DNA from: Microbacterium hominis NBRC 15708 | GTDB lineage: Bacteria; Actinomycetota; Actinomycetes; Actinomycetales; Microbacteriaceae | DNA length: 33,639 bases | NCBI RefSeq assembly: GCF_001592125.1 | Contig: NZ_BCWI01000026.1 | Coordinates: 1-33,639 of the forward strand | Direction of reading: 5' to 3' | The notes under the pieces: model-generated | What the model was told of the DNA's origin: nothing | Database searches by the model: none | What the model saw: only the letters and a program-made list of their open reading frames with translations | Shown: piece after piece, positions 8,088 through 15,183 of the stretch | How the letters are laid out: each line of letters opens with the position of its first letter | How positions within the stretch are numbered: position 1 is the first letter of the stretch | Made by a program: the position numbers and the translations under genes

Positions 8088-8848
8088 GGCGCGAGCCCCG
8101 GCATCCGCGCGGCCTCGTCGACGACCGCGCGGAAGGCGGCGGGGTCGTGCGCGAACCGACCCAGGAACAGGCCGTCCACGGCGTCGCCGAGGCGGGCGAG
8201 CAGGCCGGGGCCGGCCGATCCGCCGTAGACGACGGCGGAGCCGGCGCGTGCGGCATCCGCGTCGAGCGCGACCCGCAGGGCCCGTGTCACCGCGGCGACG
8301 TGCGCGACGGGCGCCGGCGCGTCGGCCCCGATCGCCCACACCGGCTCGTAGGCGACGACCAGCCGTCCGGCGGGGGCGCTGTCGGTCGCGGCGCGCAGTT
8401 GCGCGAGGGTGGCGGCCGCGGCCGCCGCGGCACCCTCGCGCGCGCTCTCCCCGAGGCAGAGCACGGGCACGACGCCCGCGGCGAGGGCGGCGGCGACCTT
8501 CGCGGCCACGTCGGCGTCGGTCTCGCGGTACAGGCGCCGCCGCTCGGCATGGCCGATCTCGGCCAGCGTCACACCGGAGCGGGTGAGCTCGGCCGCGGAG
8601 ACCTCACCGGTGAACGCGCCGTCGCCGTGGGCGGAGACGTCCTGCGCGGCGACCGCGATCGGTGTGTCCCGGAAGGCACGGACGGCGTCGTCGATCTGCA
8701 GGTAGGTCGGCGCGACGAACACCTCGACGGCGCCGGCGCGGACCGCCGGGTGGGCGCCGACCTCGGCGGCGACGACGTCGAACCAGCGGCGGGCGCGGTC
8801 GCGGTCGAAGTAGGCCTTGAGGCTGACGCCGACCGTGACGGGGCTCAC
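8084..8848 (-). CDS. lerI: Triosephosphate-isomerase-like L-erythrulose 1-phosphate isomerase
   Basis: 254 aa TIM-family isomerase. The catalytic set is complete: Lys11 (SLKAYF), His100 (IGHAERR) and Glu168 (AYEPVWAIG), with the phosphate loop YGGSAGPG near 208-215. The N-terminal SLKAYF, in place of the NWKMN of glycolytic enzymes, marks the tetrose-phosphate subgroup known from erythritol/threitol pathways (LerI/EryH), which converts L-erythrulose 1-phosphate to D-erythrulose 4-phosphate. The GTG start at 8846-8848 overlaps the preceding stop codon (GTGA); a second GTG 6 bases upstream is possible. Its place between an RpiB-type isomerase and a DhaK-type kinase supports this role over glycolysis. 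Confidence 0.8.
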   Translation of the reverse strand: MSPVTVGVSLKAYFDRDRARRWFDVVAAEVGAHPAVRAGAVEVFVAPTYLQIDDAVRAFRDTPIAVAAQDVSAHGDGAFTGEVSAAELTRSGVTLAEIGHAERRRLYRETDADVAAKVAAALAAGVVPVLCLGESAREGAAAAAAATLAQLRAATDSAPAGRLVVAYEPVWAIGADAPAPVAHVAAVTRALRVALDADAARAGSAVVYGGSAGPGLLARLGDAVDGLFLGRFAHDPAAFRAVVDEAARMPGLAP

Positions 8849-9318
8849 CCGCACGATCCCGTGCTCTCGTAGGCGGCGATGACGGCGACCTTCTCGGCCG
8901 ACGCCGACGAGGCGTCGAAGCGGTAGGTGAGCCATTCGCGGACGAGGCGGCGCGCGAGCTCGATGCCGACCACGCGCTGGCCCATCGTGAGCACCTGCGC
9001 GTCGTTGGAGAGCACGCCGCGCTCGACGGAGAACGAGTCGTGGGCCGTCACGGCGCGGATGCCGGGGACCTTGTTGGCCGCGATCGCGACACCCAGTCCG
9101 GTGCCGCAGATGAGGAGCGCGCGGTCGGCCTCGCCGCGGGCGACGCGCTCGGCGGCCTCGATCGCCACCGTCGGGTAGGGCGTGTGGCCGTCGGCGTCGA
9201 CGCCGACGTCGACGAGGTCGGCGACGAGAGGGTGGGCCTGGAGGTCGCGCTTGAGGACCTCCTTGTACTCGAAGCCGGCGTCGTCGCTGCCGATGACGAG
9301 GCGCAGGGGTGCGGTCAT
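8845..9318 (-). CDS. eryI: RpiB/LacAB-family isomerase, probable D-erythrulose 4-phosphate isomerase
   Basis: 157 aa protein of the ribose-5-phosphate isomerase B fold. Visible motifs are [10 protein letters not shown] (10-19), the catalytic Cys71 in CGTGLG, and [10 protein letters not shown] (104-113). The usual GSDHAG has Asp for His, as is seen in tetrose-phosphate relatives. With the adjacent kinase and TIM-type isomerase it forms the module that turns L-erythrulose into D-erythrose 4-phosphate; this enzyme would do the last ketose-aldose step. Housekeeping ribose 5-phosphate isomerisation is the alternative. The ATG overlaps the kinase stop codon by 4 bases (ATGA). Confidence 0.8.
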   Translation of the reverse strand: MTAPLRLVIGSDDAGFEYKEVLKRDLQAHPLVADLVDVGVDADGHTPYPTVAIEAAERVARGEADRALLICGTGLGVAIAANKVPGIRAVTAHDSFSVERGVLSNDAQVLTMGQRVVGIELARRLVREWLTYRFDASSASAEKVAVIAAYESTGSCG

Positions 9319-11072
9319 GACGGGGTCCTCTCGGAGGGGCGTGCGGCGAGCACGGGGCCCACGGCGGTCGCGATGAGGGCGAGTGAGTGCGCGCCCGGGT
9401 CGGGGGTGCCGACGCTGTTGCGGCCGTGGGTGCGGGCGCGGCCACGACGCGGCACCAGGTCGGCGGTGGCGTCCGCGGCGGTGCGGGCGGCGGCGGCCGC
9501 GAGCGGCCAGGCGTCGGCGAGGCCGGCGCCGTCGCCCACGGCGCGCGAGAGCTCGGCGCTGAAGGGCAGGAGGGCGTCGACGAGCGTCTTGTCGCCGGGC
9601 TCGGCGCCGCCGTACCGCTGCACGGCGCGCACGGCGTCGGCGACGCCGGCCGCGATCGCCGCGGCATCCGGCGCGCCGGTGTCGCCCAGGTGCTCCGCGA
9701 TGCGACCGAGGATGACGCCCCAGAGCGCTCCGGACGTGCCGCCGGCGCGGTCGGACCAGGCGTCGGCGGCGCGCAGGAGCGTTCCGCGTGCGCCTGCGCC
9801 GTCGGCGGCGGCCTCCGCGGCGGCGTGCCGTGCGGCACGGGCGCCGCGCTGCATGCCGATGCCGTGGTCGCCGTCGCCGGCGACGGCATCCATCCGGCCG
9901 AGCTCCGCGACGTTCGCGTCGATGGTGGCGGAGATGGTGCCGAGCACATCGACCACCGTGGCGGCGCAGCGGCGCGAGGCCTCGTCGCCGGGAGGCGCCG
10001 CGGGCGCGGCGCTCGGCGCGGCAGGGGTGACCGCGGCGGGGGCGGGCGCCGCGGGGCCGGGCGCGGCCGTCGCGCCGCGGCGGTACGCGGGGGTGTCGAC
10101 CGGGCTGTCCCAGAGAGCGGCCAGCTCGTCGTCGAGCCAGAGGAGCGTGAGCGACGTGCCGGCCATGTCGAAGCTCGTGCAGTAGTCGCCGACGTGCGGG
10201 TCGATGACCTCCACCCCGGCGGCGGCGAGCAGATGGGCGACGCGGCGGTAGACGACGAACATCTCCTCGTGCGCCAGCGAGCCGAGCCCGTTGAGGATCG
10301 GCACCACCCGGGCGCCGCTCGCCTCGACGCCGTCCGGGATCTCGCCGAGAAGCGCGTCCACGAGCAGCGCGGCGAGTCCGTCCGCGGTCGGGATGTCGGT
10401 CTCGGCGACGCCCGGTTCGCCGTGGATGCCGAGACCCACCGCCATCCGGCCGGGCGGCACCGAGAACAGGGGCGCGTCGGCGCCGGGCAGGCTGCACCCG
10501 GAGAAGGCGACGCCGAAGGAACGGGTGCGCTCGTTGGCGAGCGCCGCGACGCGGGCCACGCCGTCCAGGTCGTAGCCCGCCTCGGCGGCGGCACCGGCGA
10601 TGCGGAACACGGCGAGGTCGCCGGCGATCCCGCGGCGGCGGTGCCGCTCCGCGGGGGCCGCGCTCATGATGTCGTCGGTGACCGCGACGGTCGCGCACGC
10701 GATGCCCTCGCCGCGCAGTCGCTCCTGCGCGGCGTCGAAGTTGAGCACGTCCCCGGCGTAGTTCCCGTACGCGAAGAAGACGCCGCCGCCGGCGTGGGCC
10801 GCCGACGCGACGGCGTGCACCTGCTGCGCGGAGGGGGAGGCGAACAGGTTCCCCATCGCGGCGCCGTGCGCGAGGCCCGGGCCGACGAGACCGCCGAACG
10901 CGGGGTAGTGGCCCGATCCGCCGCCGACGACGACCGCGACCCGGCCGGGCGTGGTGCCGGCGGCGCGGACGACGCCTCCCGTGACGCGGCGCACGTAGCG
11001 GGCGTGCGCCGCCACGAAGCCGTCGATCATCTCGTCGGCGAAGTCGGCCGGATCGTTCCACAGCCGCGTCAT
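9315..11072 (-). CDS. lerK: DhaK-DhaL fusion kinase, probable L-erythrulose 1-kinase
   Basis: 585 aa ATP-dependent dihydroxyacetone-kinase-like protein. The DhaK part (about 1-326) has [12 protein letters not shown] at 50-61 and the His that binds the substrate carbonyl covalently, His217 (GLGIHGEPG). An Ala/Pro-rich linker (about 327-366) joins the DhaL part, which carries the Mg-ATP site GDGDHG (399-404) and GGTSGALWG. Fused kinases of this kind phosphorylate L-erythrulose in erythritol/threitol and apiose pathways; dihydroxyacetone or glyceraldehyde are alternatives. First gene of the apiose operon, with GGAG about 6-9 bases before the ATG. The upstream region holds a promoter and two operator-like repeats. 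Confidence 0.85.
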   Translation of the reverse strand: MTRLWNDPADFADEMIDGFVAAHARYVRRVTGGVVRAAGTTPGRVAVVVGGGSGHYPAFGGLVGPGLAHGAAMGNLFASPSAQQVHAVASAAHAGGGVFFAYGNYAGDVLNFDAAQERLRGEGIACATVAVTDDIMSAAPAERHRRRGIAGDLAVFRIAGAAAEAGYDLDGVARVAALANERTRSFGVAFSGCSLPGADAPLFSVPPGRMAVGLGIHGEPGVAETDIPTADGLAALLVDALLGEIPDGVEASGARVVPILNGLGSLAHEEMFVVYRRVAHLLAAAGVEVIDPHVGDYCTSFDMAGTSLTLLWLDDELAALWDSPVDTPAYRRGATAAPGPAAPAPAAVTPAAPSAAPAAPPGDEASRRCAATVVDVLGTISATIDANVAELGRMDAVAGDGDHGIGMQRGARAARHAAAEAAADGAGARGTLLRAADAWSDRAGGTSGALWGVILGRIAEHLGDTGAPDAAAIAAGVADAVRAVQRYGGAEPGDKTLVDALLPFSAELSRAVGDGAGLADAWPLAAAAARTAADATADLVPRRGRARTHGRNSVGTPDPGAHSLALIATAVGPVLAARPSERTPS

Positions 11073-11176
11073 CGCGCGCTCCGCGCGGTCGCGGCGTGCG
11101 CACGAGTGCTCTGGAGTGGGTCCACGGTGACTCCTGGTCGATCGGTCCGGCGGGGAGCTGCCGCTCACCCGTCGAT

Positions 11177-11205
11177 ATTCTGACAAACCGGTTGACCAAT
11201 TGCAA
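11177..11205 (-). promoter_or_regulatory. Likely promoter of the apiose operon
   Basis: On the minus strand TTGCAA (11200-11205) and CAGAAT (11177-11182), each 4 of 6 bases to consensus, are 17 bases apart, giving a leader of about 100 bases before the kinase start. The first operator-like repeat occupies the spacer between them and the second lies just upstream of the -35, so bound regulator would block polymerase. Confidence 0.45.
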
Positions 11206-11221
11206 GAACCGGTTGACCAAT
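11186..11221. promoter_or_regulatory. Tandem FadR/FCD-type operators
   Basis: The 15-mer AACCGGTTGACCAAT occurs twice with no mismatch, at 11186-11200 and 11207-11221. The start-to-start distance is 21 bp, two helical turns. Each copy has the core GGTTGACC, which fits the GGTNNACC half-site pattern of GntR/FadR regulators. The pair sits between the divergent FCD regulator gene and the apiose operon. Confidence 0.7.
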
Positions 11222-11258
11222 ATCTCGCCCGTGACGGCGACTGCCGTATGTTGGTCCC

Positions 11259-12008
11259 GTGCCCGCCTACCCGGACGACCGCTCCGCCGAGATCACGGCG
11301 GCGCTCGGCGCGCTGCCGTCCGGGACGCCCGTGTCCGAGGTCGCCCGACGGCTCATGGATCTCTTCACCGGCGGCTCGCTCGCGCCCGGCACGCGTCTCC
11401 CGCCCGAGCGTCAGCTCGCCGCCACCCTCGGCGTCGGCCGCTCGGCCGTTCGCGAGGCGCTCGCCGCGCTGGAGATCCTCGGCATCGTCGACGTCCGCGC
11501 CGGCTCCGGCACCTACCTGCGCGGGACGGCCAGCGACCTGCTGCCGCAGACGCTGCGCTGGGGACTGCTGATCGGACAGCAGAACACCGCCGAGCTGCTC
11601 GAACTGCGCTCGGGTCTGGAGATCTACGTCGCACGCCTCGCGGCCGGACGGGCCGACGCCGCGCATCGGGCCGCCCTCGCGGCATCCCTCGATCGCATGC
11701 GGGCGGGCACCGCCGACCTGGGCGCCTTCGCCCGCGCGGATGCCGAGTTCCACGAGACGCTCGCCGCGGCCGCCGGCAACGACACGCTGGTCGACCTGCT
11801 GCACGTCGTCCGGTCGCTCCTGCAGGTCTACGCCGACCGCGCGGTGCACGACGAGGCGGCGGCCCTGCTGGCCATCGACGAGCACGCCGCCGTGCAGGCC
11901 GCCGTCGCCGCCGCCGACGCCGATCTCGCCGCCTCGGCGATGGCGACGCACATGGCGACGGCCTCGCGCCGGCTCTCGGAGGATTCGGGCCCGCTCAGGC
12001 CGGAATGA
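11259..12008 (+). CDS. FadR-family (GntR/FCD) transcriptional regulator
   Basis: 249 aa regulator. The N-terminal winged helix includes [37 protein letters not shown] and the wing RAGSGTYL. It is followed by an all-helical FCD ligand domain ([35 protein letters not shown]) with likely metal-binding Asp/His residues. The GTG start lies 6 bases after TATGTT (11247-11252), which looks like a leaderless -10; no -35 is convincing. It is divergent from the apiose operon and shares the tandem operators with it, so it probably represses the operon until a pathway sugar acid or related metabolite binds. Its last 14 bases overlap the tail of the convergent GH30 gene. Confidence 0.9.
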   Translation: MPAYPDDRSAEITAALGALPSGTPVSEVARRLMDLFTGGSLAPGTRLPPERQLAATLGVGRSAVREALAALEILGIVDVRAGSGTYLRGTASDLLPQTLRWGLLIGQQNTAELLELRSGLEIYVARLAAGRADAAHRAALAASLDRMRAGTADLGAFARADAEFHETLAAAAGNDTLVDLLHVVRSLLQVYADRAVHDEAAALLAIDEHAAVQAAVAAADADLAASAMATHMATASRRLSEDSGPLRPE

Positions 12009-13365
12009 CGACGGTGCTGAACGAAGCCGCCGGCAGCTCGAGCGACAGCACCCGTTCGCCCAGCAGCAGGCTGATCGGCAGGGGCTCGGCCAGCTCGTTG
12101 TGCAGGACCACCACCACCGAGCCGTCCGGGTTGCGGAACACCAGCTGATTGTCGTGGCCCGCGACGCACCACGTCGGCAGCACGCGGGCTCCGGGCCGCA
12201 CGAACGCGGCCACGTGCTTGAGCACGAGGTAGTCGGGGGTGTACCGGAAGGTGCGGCGCTGCGGATCGACCACGACGAGCGAGTTCTGGGTCCAGCCCCA
12301 TCGGCTGCGGCCGCCCTCGGGCAACGCGATGTTCCAGTACTGGTAGGCGTTCGCGCCGTTTCCGAGGAAGTGCTTCATGAGGCGCCACGCGTAGCGCGCC
12401 TGGCGCCAGTCGTTGCGGCCGTCGCCGCACTCCTGCTCGGTCTGGACGATGCGCAGGTCCGGATGCAGGCGGTGCAGCGCCGCGACCGCGCCCTTGCCCG
12501 CCCACTGCACGCCGATCCCCGACACGACCGCGGGCGCCGCATCGTCGGCGAGCACCGCGCCCACCAGACGGTCGTCGGCGCGCTCGAGGGTGCCGAGGTA
12601 CACCTCGACCCCGCGGGCCGCCATCTGCGGTCCGAGGTGGCGCAGCAGCGCGGCCAGCCCGGCCGGCGTCCACGTGCAGCTGGGGAAGACCTGCGGCGAG
12701 TTGAACTCGTTCTGCGGCATGACCATCGAGATCGGGATCCCGCGCTCGGCGTAGGCGTCGACGAATCGGCCGAAGTAGGCCGCGTAGGCGCGCAGGTGCT
12801 CCTCGTCGGTGCGGAACATGTCGGTGCCCTCCGCGCCGACCTGCTCGGGTCGCAGCCCGTTGTCGACGTCGCCGAAGAACGGATGCGGCATCGCTCCGGC
12901 GTAGTGGCCGTTGCGCTTCATCCACGTCGGCGGGCTCCACGGGGACGCCCACAGCCGCAGGTCGGGCCGGTGCGCGCGTGCGGCGCGGATGAACGGGACG
13001 AGCGTCTCGTCGTCGTGCGACGCGTCGAAATGCGCCAGCGCGAGGTCGCCCGGCGTCTCGTCGTACGAGTACCAGTCCAACGAGAAGTCGTTGGCTCCCA
13101 CCGGCATCCGGCACAGCCCGAACGACGCGCCCACCCCGGGGGCGAACAGCTCGCGGAGGATGCCGTCGCGCTCCTGCGCCGTGAGCAGCCCGAGCGCCGC
13201 CCAGCCCAGTTCGTTGAAGCAGGCGCCGAAGCCGTCGATCTCCTGCTGCGGGTCGTCGACCGCCACGATCACGTCGGGCATGGCCGTGGGGGCCGCCAGG
13301 ACGGGCGGGGGCGCGGCGCGCCACGGCTCCTCCGGCGTCGTGACGGTCCAGGTCGTCGCGTTCAC
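11995..13365 (-). CDS. GH30-family glycoside hydrolase, intracellular
   Basis: 456 aa, no signal peptide. It begins with the family pattern QEIDGFGACFNELGW (41-55), then a (beta/alpha)8 barrel with the probable acid/base Glu220 (MPQNEFNSPQ) and nucleophile Glu310 (VQTEQECGDG), then a C-terminal beta domain. GH30 enzymes are retaining beta-glycosidases covering glucosyl, xylosyl, fucosyl, galactosyl and 1,6-glucan linkages; the subfamily is not evident. The GTG start overlaps the upstream stop codon by 4 bases (GTGA). It is the last gene of the import/deglycosylation operon and converges on the FadR-type gene with overlapping ends. A role in removing a beta-linked sugar from an imported glycoside is inferred. 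Confidence 0.8.
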   Translation of the reverse strand: MNATTWTVTTPEEPWRAAPPPVLAAPTAMPDVIVAVDDPQQEIDGFGACFNELGWAALGLLTAQERDGILRELFAPGVGASFGLCRMPVGANDFSLDWYSYDETPGDLALAHFDASHDDETLVPFIRAARAHRPDLRLWASPWSPPTWMKRNGHYAGAMPHPFFGDVDNGLRPEQVGAEGTDMFRTDEEHLRAYAAYFGRFVDAYAERGIPISMVMPQNEFNSPQVFPSCTWTPAGLAALLRHLGPQMAARGVEVYLGTLERADDRLVGAVLADDAAPAVVSGIGVQWAGKGAVAALHRLHPDLRIVQTEQECGDGRNDWRQARYAWRLMKHFLGNGANAYQYWNIALPEGGRSRWGWTQNSLVVVDPQRRTFRYTPDYLVLKHVAAFVRPGARVLPTWCVAGHDNQLVFRNPDGSVVVVLHNELAEPLPISLLLGERVLSLELPAASFSTVVIPA

Positions 13366-15164
13366 GCGTCGGTCCGGGTGAGACGCACGGCGATGTACGG
13401 GCGACCGGGCAGCTCCACCCGCAGCTGACCGGTGTGGTGGCCCGGGATCTCCTCGATCGTCATGTTCCAGGTGTCGATGACCTCGACGCGCCAGGTGCCG
13501 TCGCCGAGGATGACGTGGCGGAAGCGCGGGCGGTTGAACCCGAAGTAGCCGACGCGCACACGCCCGCCTCCGTCGCCTCCCCAGGGCACGTCCCAGTCGC
13601 CCGGCAGCGGGTCCCACACGCCGTCGGGGGCCTCGCCGATCAGCCGGTCGAGGAAGGCGATGCGGGCGGGGGAGGTGCCGTGGAGCACGCCGCCCTTCGA
13701 CCACCACAGCACCTCGTCGTCCTGGTCGTCGGCGTCGACGTCGGCGGGACCGGCGGGATCGGCGGGGAGCGCGGGCGGATAGTAGGTCTCGCCGTGGCCG
13801 ATGTAGCCGCCGCGGACGGCGCCCTCCCAGAAGCGGCGGACCAGCTCCTCGCCGGTGATGTTGCCCCAGCCCTGGTCGATGTCGCCCTCGTAGGCGCACT
13901 CGTCGACGACCACCGGCTTGCCCCACCGCTCGCGCCACTGGTCGGTGTTCTCCGCCGTCCGGTACACGTCGACGCGCTGCACGGAGACATGGGTGACCCA
14001 CGGCCGGCCGTAGTCGTAGAAGGGCCGGCAGTTGTGGATGGACAGCAGATGGCCGAACGGATCCTCCTCGCCGATGACGGCGGCGAGGCGCTCCCAGTCG
14101 TCGAGGTCCTTCGACCACAGCAGGTCGTACTCGTTCGCCAGCGACCACCAGACGTTGGCGAAGCCCGTCAGCCGACGGATCACGTAGCGCAGGTAGCGCT
14201 CGTCGACGGCCGGGCCGAGGTCGGAGAAGCCCCACCGGTCGTAGGCGTGGAACAGGATGAGGTCGGCCTGGATGCCGAGGGCCGCGAGATCGGCGATGCG
14301 ACGCTCGAGCCGGCGGAAGTGCGCGGGATCGAACCGTTCGAGATCGAAGCCCTCCGCGAGCGAGCCGACGAACGGGAAGTCGAGCGGCTCGTTCGCGTTG
14401 TACAGGTACGACTTCGGGAACACGCACATGCGCAGCTTCGCGAACGGCGCCGCGGCCAGGGTGCGCAGCGTCTGCTGCTGTCGGGCCTCGCTCTGGTGCG
14501 TCCACGCGTAGGCGGTGGTGCCGATCGGGCGGTGGCGTGCGCCGTCCGCGTGCCGGAAGTGGAACCCGTCGACGCGCACCGGTCCATGCGCCTCGACGGG
14601 GGCGGCGGCGACCTCGAGGCGTCCGGTCACGCCGTCGAGTGAGCGCGCGGTCGATCGGGTCTCGAAGCGCCATTCGCCCTCGGCATCCGCGAGGGCACGG
14701 ATCACGTACACGCCGTCGCCGTCGTAGAAGCCGCCGACGCGCACCGTCGTGCCGTCGGGTCGGGTGAACAGGGCGTCGAGGTCGACGTCGACGAAGGGGT
14801 TGCCGTGCGCGGGACCCGACAGTCGCACCTCGAGCGGGTCCCATCGCCGCGTCGGCGCCGCCGGCGCCGGAACGGCCGAGCCCCGGGGCACGTCCTCGCC
14901 CTCGTAGGCGGGATCGGGCGCGATCGCGGGCGCGTGCGGTGCGCGCGCCGTCCCGTCGCCGACCTCGGCCAGCGCGGCCCACAGCGCGTCGCGCGCGGAC
15001 GGGTCCTCCAGCTCCGGCACGAGGGCGACCAGCTGGCCCAGGCGCGCGTCGCGGAACTGCTGCGCCATCGGCGAGGCGGCGATGCCGGGTAGGTGCTTCT
15101 CGAGCACGGCGCGGCCGGCGGGACTGTCGAGCGTCTCGCCGAACGTGCTGGCGCGGTCGAACAT
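13362..15164 (-). CDS. DUF5060/DUF4038 apiosidase-like glycoside hydrolase
   Basis: 600 aa, no signal peptide. A helical N-terminal segment (about 1-70) is followed by a DUF5060-like beta domain (about 108-190), a DUF4038/GH140-like TIM barrel (about 200-450) and a DUF5605-like C-terminal domain. Candidate catalytic residues are Glu345 (SLANEYDLLW) and Glu422 (VVDECAYEG). Other landmarks are GTTAYAWTHQ, HAYDRWGFSDLG and HNCRPFYDYGRPWVTHVS. GH140 includes beta-D-apiosidases acting on rhamnogalacturonan II, so an apiosidase linked to the neighbouring apiose pathway is attractive, though other DUF5060 proteins act on different glycans. The ATG has GGAG 4 bases upstream, 19 bases after the rhamnosidase stop codon. 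Confidence 0.7.
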   Translation of the reverse strand: MFDRASTFGETLDSPAGRAVLEKHLPGIAASPMAQQFRDARLGQLVALVPELEDPSARDALWAALAEVGDGTARAPHAPAIAPDPAYEGEDVPRGSAVPAPAAPTRRWDPLEVRLSGPAHGNPFVDVDLDALFTRPDGTTVRVGGFYDGDGVYVIRALADAEGEWRFETRSTARSLDGVTGRLEVAAAPVEAHGPVRVDGFHFRHADGARHRPIGTTAYAWTHQSEARQQQTLRTLAAAPFAKLRMCVFPKSYLYNANEPLDFPFVGSLAEGFDLERFDPAHFRRLERRIADLAALGIQADLILFHAYDRWGFSDLGPAVDERYLRYVIRRLTGFANVWWSLANEYDLLWSKDLDDWERLAAVIGEEDPFGHLLSIHNCRPFYDYGRPWVTHVSVQRVDVYRTAENTDQWRERWGKPVVVDECAYEGDIDQGWGNITGEELVRRFWEGAVRGGYIGHGETYYPPALPADPAGPADVDADDQDDEVLWWSKGGVLHGTSPARIAFLDRLIGEAPDGVWDPLPGDWDVPWGGDGGGRVRVGYFGFNRPRFRHVILGDGTWRVEVIDTWNMTIEEIPGHHTGQLRVELPGRPYIAVRLTRTDA

Positions 15165-15183
15165 GGTGCTCCTCGGGTGGGTG

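Noticed and set aside
8084..11072. Glycolytic triosephosphate isomerase, pentose-pathway RpiB and glycerol-type dihydroxyacetone kinase
   Set aside because: The three occur as one coupled module with apionate-type enzymes, and the isomerase has the SLKAYF start of tetrose-phosphate enzymes; housekeeping roles are less likely.
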